Assembly (NCBI RefSeq): GCF_018873765.1
Contig: NC_057926.1
Coordinates: forward strand, 50,335,043 to 50,399,042
DNA length: 64,000 bases
Source: Telopea speciosissima
Taxonomy: Eukaryota > Streptophyta > Magnoliopsida > Proteales > Proteaceae
Direction: 5' to 3'
Shown here: positions 60,691 to 64,000 of the stretch, piece after piece
Numbering within the stretch: the stretch's first letter is position 1
Layout: every line of letters begins with the position of its first letter
Position numbers and translations under genes: made by a program
The notes under the pieces: model-generated
What the model saw: the letters and a program-made list of their open reading frames with translations, nothing else
Databases searched by the model: none
Told to the model about the DNA's origin: nothing

Positions 60691-61338
60691 TAGGAATCAG
60701 TATTGGATCGGTTGTATCGACCTATCTATATCAATATGACACTGAAACTAATGCTTGGCTGATATCGGATTTGTGGTACAATATGGACAAAGGGTAAAAT
60801 AGTCAAAATAATGTAAATATTGGTATCTTTTAGTGTAAAAACATCTGATACAACCGATATGTATCTATATTGATATCCGTTTCAAAATTGGCCGATACCC
60901 GATCCAATACCATGAGGCGTGAACTAAATCTATGCCGATCCCAAAACTGGCCAATTCTCATAGTGAAATTGATTTTTGGACTGATCCAAATCTAGATCTT
61001 GAACCGATCCAGTTCTTTTAAACCCTAATCTAGCATTTTACCCAAAAAAAAAATCTTAATCTAACATAAAATAATAAGGAGAAGAAAAAAATGATATAAA
61101 ATGACGTGTATCGATCGTGAGTGATACAATACTTGACTAATACTGTATCAGTGATATCAGAGCAGGAAAGGCTAAAAAAATAAAATCTAGGTATCGGTCT
61201 TTTGAGGGATATAACAGTCTGAGCAGACTGATACACATCGGCATTAGGTGAACGATACCCGACACTAACCCCGTGAACTAAACCCCGGTTCATGAATCAT
61301 GACAGATGCAGTCCAACCGGCCTACTTCATTCTCCTGA
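60691..61338. other. Degenerate dispersed repeat, no gene
   Basis: Rich in GATATCGG/CCGATACC words in both orientations (60690-60930, 61190-61270), suggesting an old inverted-repeat element. No coding sequence was recognised. Confidence 0.35.
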
Positions 61339-61347
61339 GAAATACCA

Positions 61348-61504
61348 GATCTTTATCGCCCCAGTACTGGGGGCGGTCAAGTGCCATCATGCGACTGGGG
61401 CACCACCCATGTGTGCACTGTGGGGCCCACTGTGCACACATGGCGGTGCCCCAGCCGCATGATGCGTACTTGACCGCCCCCAGTATTGGGGGCGATAATT
61501 TTCC
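61348..61504. mobile_element. Foldback MITE, 9-bp target duplication
   Basis: A 157-bp near-perfect hairpin. TTATCGCCCC...GGGGGCGGTCAAGT on the left pairs with ACTTGACCGCCCCCAG...GGGGGCGATAATTTTCC on the right, and the inner part (ATGTGTGCACTGTGGGGCCC) is also self-complementary. GAAATACCA is repeated exactly at 61339-61347 and 61505-61513. A 9-bp duplication points to a Mutator-type element. Confidence 0.9.
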
Positions 61505-62002
61505 GAAATACCATGAAACAGAGACGCCACCGTGTCTTTTGATTCCCTTCTGGTTGGGTTTAGGTCTTCTGTAGCACGACATAGCGTGTAGTGCATATTC
61601 AACGGTCTTCAACGCACGGGCACGCAGCCCAACACAGAGAGCCCCACGCTTTCTGGTTCCGTTCTCCCTTTCGAGGATGTTTTACAAAAAATGGAATCGG
61701 AAATCGAATAGCCAATTCTAATTTGAATCGGCCGGAAACATACTGGAATCGGCTGGATCGATTCGAATACACCGATTCAGGGTTCCCGGTTTCTAAAATC
61801 ATGCTTTTGAGTTACTGTCGCTGCCAGATCTCTCTGGACGTTACTAGACTTTCTGATTCCCCATCTCCTCTCTCTCTTAAGCCCAGCATCGAACACCTTC
61901 TTCACTCCTTACTGCAACTAAATCACCCAGCTCGCTTACATTGAATTACTGTTCCGCCTCCGTAGAGCTGGACTTGGAATCTCTGGTGAAACAACAACAA
62001 CA

Positions 62003-62655
62003 ATGTTTGGAGTTTTGTTTCCTAATCGAAGCTTCCCCATGGATATCTCCACCTTCGCCCAAATCGATACTTTCCACTGGGTCCTGGACATGAACACCTT
62101 CGTTGGTAAGTACTCTCCCTTAATCTCCACACCCAAAACGTTATCTTAGCCTCAATTCTCGTCTGAAACCATCCATGTCTATCATGCGCAGGAGAAGGGT
62201 ATGATCAGGTTAGAGAGATGTGTATCTTCTTGCTTAATGGCTTCTCTCTTCCACCGGACAAAGCCCTCGCGGTTTATATACAGTCCCCTGGCTCTCCCTT
62301 CGTCTTCAGCGGTGCTATCTCTATCGCTCGACCCTCTGCAGTGCTAACCCTTCAATGGCCGGAGCCCGGTGGCCAGATGCAGCTCACTTCTTCGGATTCC
62401 GCCCCTCTCTCCGCCAAGATTGGTGTCTCTGTTGAGGACCTCGCGTCGTTGCCTTCCCTTGATGTTACTGCCCAGAAAAGAATCGAACACTTGGCGCTCA
62501 AAGTTGGGGAGAATCTTTTCAACTTCATGCAGTCCTTCTGTAGCGTCGATGGTAGCAGACTTGTGGTTCCTATGGATATACTGGATCGGTGGTTCAAGAA
62601 GTTTCAAGAGAAGGCCACCAAGGATCCCGAGTACTTGAAGGGTTTCGTGTTATAA
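62003..62655 (+). CDS. HKL: Hikeshi/OPI10-like protein
   Basis: Hikeshi is the nuclear import carrier for Hsp70 during heat stress; plants have a Hikeshi-like gene tied to thermotolerance. Exons are 62003-62105 and 62192-62655 (GT-AG, 86-nt intron after codon phase 1), giving 188 aa. The N-terminus MFGVLFPNRSFPMD matches the family's start (MFG-L--GR). Then come VREMCIFLLNGFSLPPDKAL and GSPFVFSGAISIARPSAVL (beta-sandwich domain with the F-G-I--P--I-type segment), APLSAKIGVSVEDLASL, and a helical C-terminus with NLFNFMQSF and ILDRWFKKFQEK. The ATG is preceded by an ACAACAACAACA leader, favourable for plant translation. AATAAA-type poly(A) signals are at about 62765 and 62784. Complete and undamaged. 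Confidence 0.93.
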
Positions 62656-64000
62656 GTCCCTGATAAGAGGTACCCATGATCCATTCGAGTCGATTACTTG
62701 AAATTCGATTCATTAGGCCTTGTGGGTTTTCTTTCTACTGTTAATGGAAGAAGAAAAATAAGAAAAATAAATTTTTTTTTTTTAATAAATTTATCTATCA
62801 GAACTGCTCTTGCTTAAATTTTTGTTATTTCTGGGCATTTGGTCGTGGGATTCCGATAAATGTAGAAAATTAGAGGATTTTTTTTTTTGGTAGAAGAAAA
62901 TTAGAGGATTAGAGACAGAGAAAAGTTGAGAGACTAATAAATAGTCTCGTACAGCAAACTGGAAATCACTTGTGGATGTGATGTAGAGAAGTTGGAATTC
63001 TACCCTACTCCAACTCCTTGATCGTGCATTGTGTACAGCATGCACATATAAGGGACTGATACTAATGCTTTTCTCTTTTTGTAAAGAAAATTTACTTTCT
63101 TATTACGCAGCCTACTTAAAGTAAATTTGTAATTGATTATTCTTCTGGAGTTCATTTCTCTCAGTATACTGTTGCTGAGATGGAACCAATTAGCAAAATA
63201 TTGCAGAGTGATTATTGGAGGATCTACGAGCATAAATGAATTGGATATTTCAGTCAAGTAATTGTTAAAAATATGTTGAGGTAGGTTTTCAGAGTTTTGA
63301 TGTGGAATTACAGATTTGTTTCTATTTGGTGCTCATGTGGATGATGTTTCTCTAGTCATTCTTAATGGCAGAACTTTGGTGTGCCAAATTCAAGTTATAT
63401 GCATGGTACACTTGGTATCCTTCAACGTGATACTTAGTAGTGCTTGCCTAATTTTGTTGAATGAAGCCTCAAGTTAGGCTGCAATCTAACTGTTATTTCA
63501 CCTTTGGATTGGTAGATGATGTATTAAAGATTTGTATCATACGTGTTTCAAGTTTGATGTGTTTTCCTATATGGGTGGTGGATGTGTTAAATGGACATCA
63601 TAGTCCGTCTTTTTTTCGAAGGCTGGAAAGATATTCTATTTTGCATGCTTCTCCTTTTTTAAATGATTGAACCGTTTATTTGGAAAGGAACATCAGACTG
63701 AATTGATACTGGAGATGATTGGTTGCTTGATTAATAATATAATAGTTTGTATGAATTCATACCTTTTTATGTTAGGAGGGTTGGAGCAACTTTTGAATTT
63801 ATGGCAGCCAATTCAGGTAAATTAGGATGAGCATAAAAGGATTTCTTGGAGCTTAGTGTTTAGGGGTCCAGGGTTTGAATAGGAGCTCTGATGGAGATTG
63901 TGGCTTTTATATGGTGGTCAATTGAAAGAAGAATTGGTTGATGGTTCTGGTCTGATGTTATTCAAGAATACTGAACAATGGAGCTGCATGTTGGACAGTA
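62656..64000. other. Downstream of the Hikeshi-like gene, no gene seen
   Basis: 3' UTR for the first 100-150 bases, then AT-rich DNA with no recognisable exon up to the window edge. Confidence 0.4.

Overview
The window is nuclear DNA from a flowering plant. Its genes are split by GT-AG introns, and it carries Au-type SINEs, many foldback MITEs, copia and LINE relics, and a Ty3/gypsy chromovirus. Introns are long (3.1 kb in the SecE-like gene) and single-copy genes are 5-10 kb apart. The species cannot be fixed from the sequence.

Left part (1-18 kb): 5' exons of the mitochondrial copper chaperone gene COX11 (minus; the 3' exons are not found before the window edge), a complete four-exon calmodulin gene (minus, 149 aa), one degraded Au SINE, two related LTR relics, and a cluster of short inverted-repeat elements sharing a core like GGGTGGTCATT. 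Middle (18-37 kb): a five-exon gene for a plastid SecE-type translocase subunit (plus, 160 aa), a LINE RNase H pseudogene with a 139-bp tandem duplication, a copia pol relic followed by a MITE, a three-exon conserved plant gene of unknown function (plus), a fresh Au SINE with a perfect 16-bp target duplication, a lone IAR1-like first exon with a 37-codon membrane-peptide ORF just upstream, and an 898-bp nonautonomous DNA transposon with about 180-bp inverted repeats.

Right part (37-64 kb): a 13,970-bp Tekay/Del-like chromovirus (LTRs of about 3 kb, perfect ACGGC target duplication). It has an antisense 382-codon ORF between the 5' LTR and gag, and a 74-nt intron-like sequence that would join gag to protease-pol by splicing. 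Pol is broken by single-base indels. Next comes a ~180-bp tandem array interrupted by a related solo LTR (target duplication ATTGG). After that lie another copia-type LTR relic, a defensin-like secreted peptide gene (minus, possibly with a GC-AG intron), a perfect foldback MITE, and a Hikeshi/OPI10-like gene (plus, 188 aa).

The host genes show no shared pathway; they are ordinary unlinked plant genes separated by repeats. The most unusual signals are the gag/pro intron and antisense ORF of the chromovirus, the membrane microORF beside the IAR1-like exon, and the satellite with its nested solo LTR.
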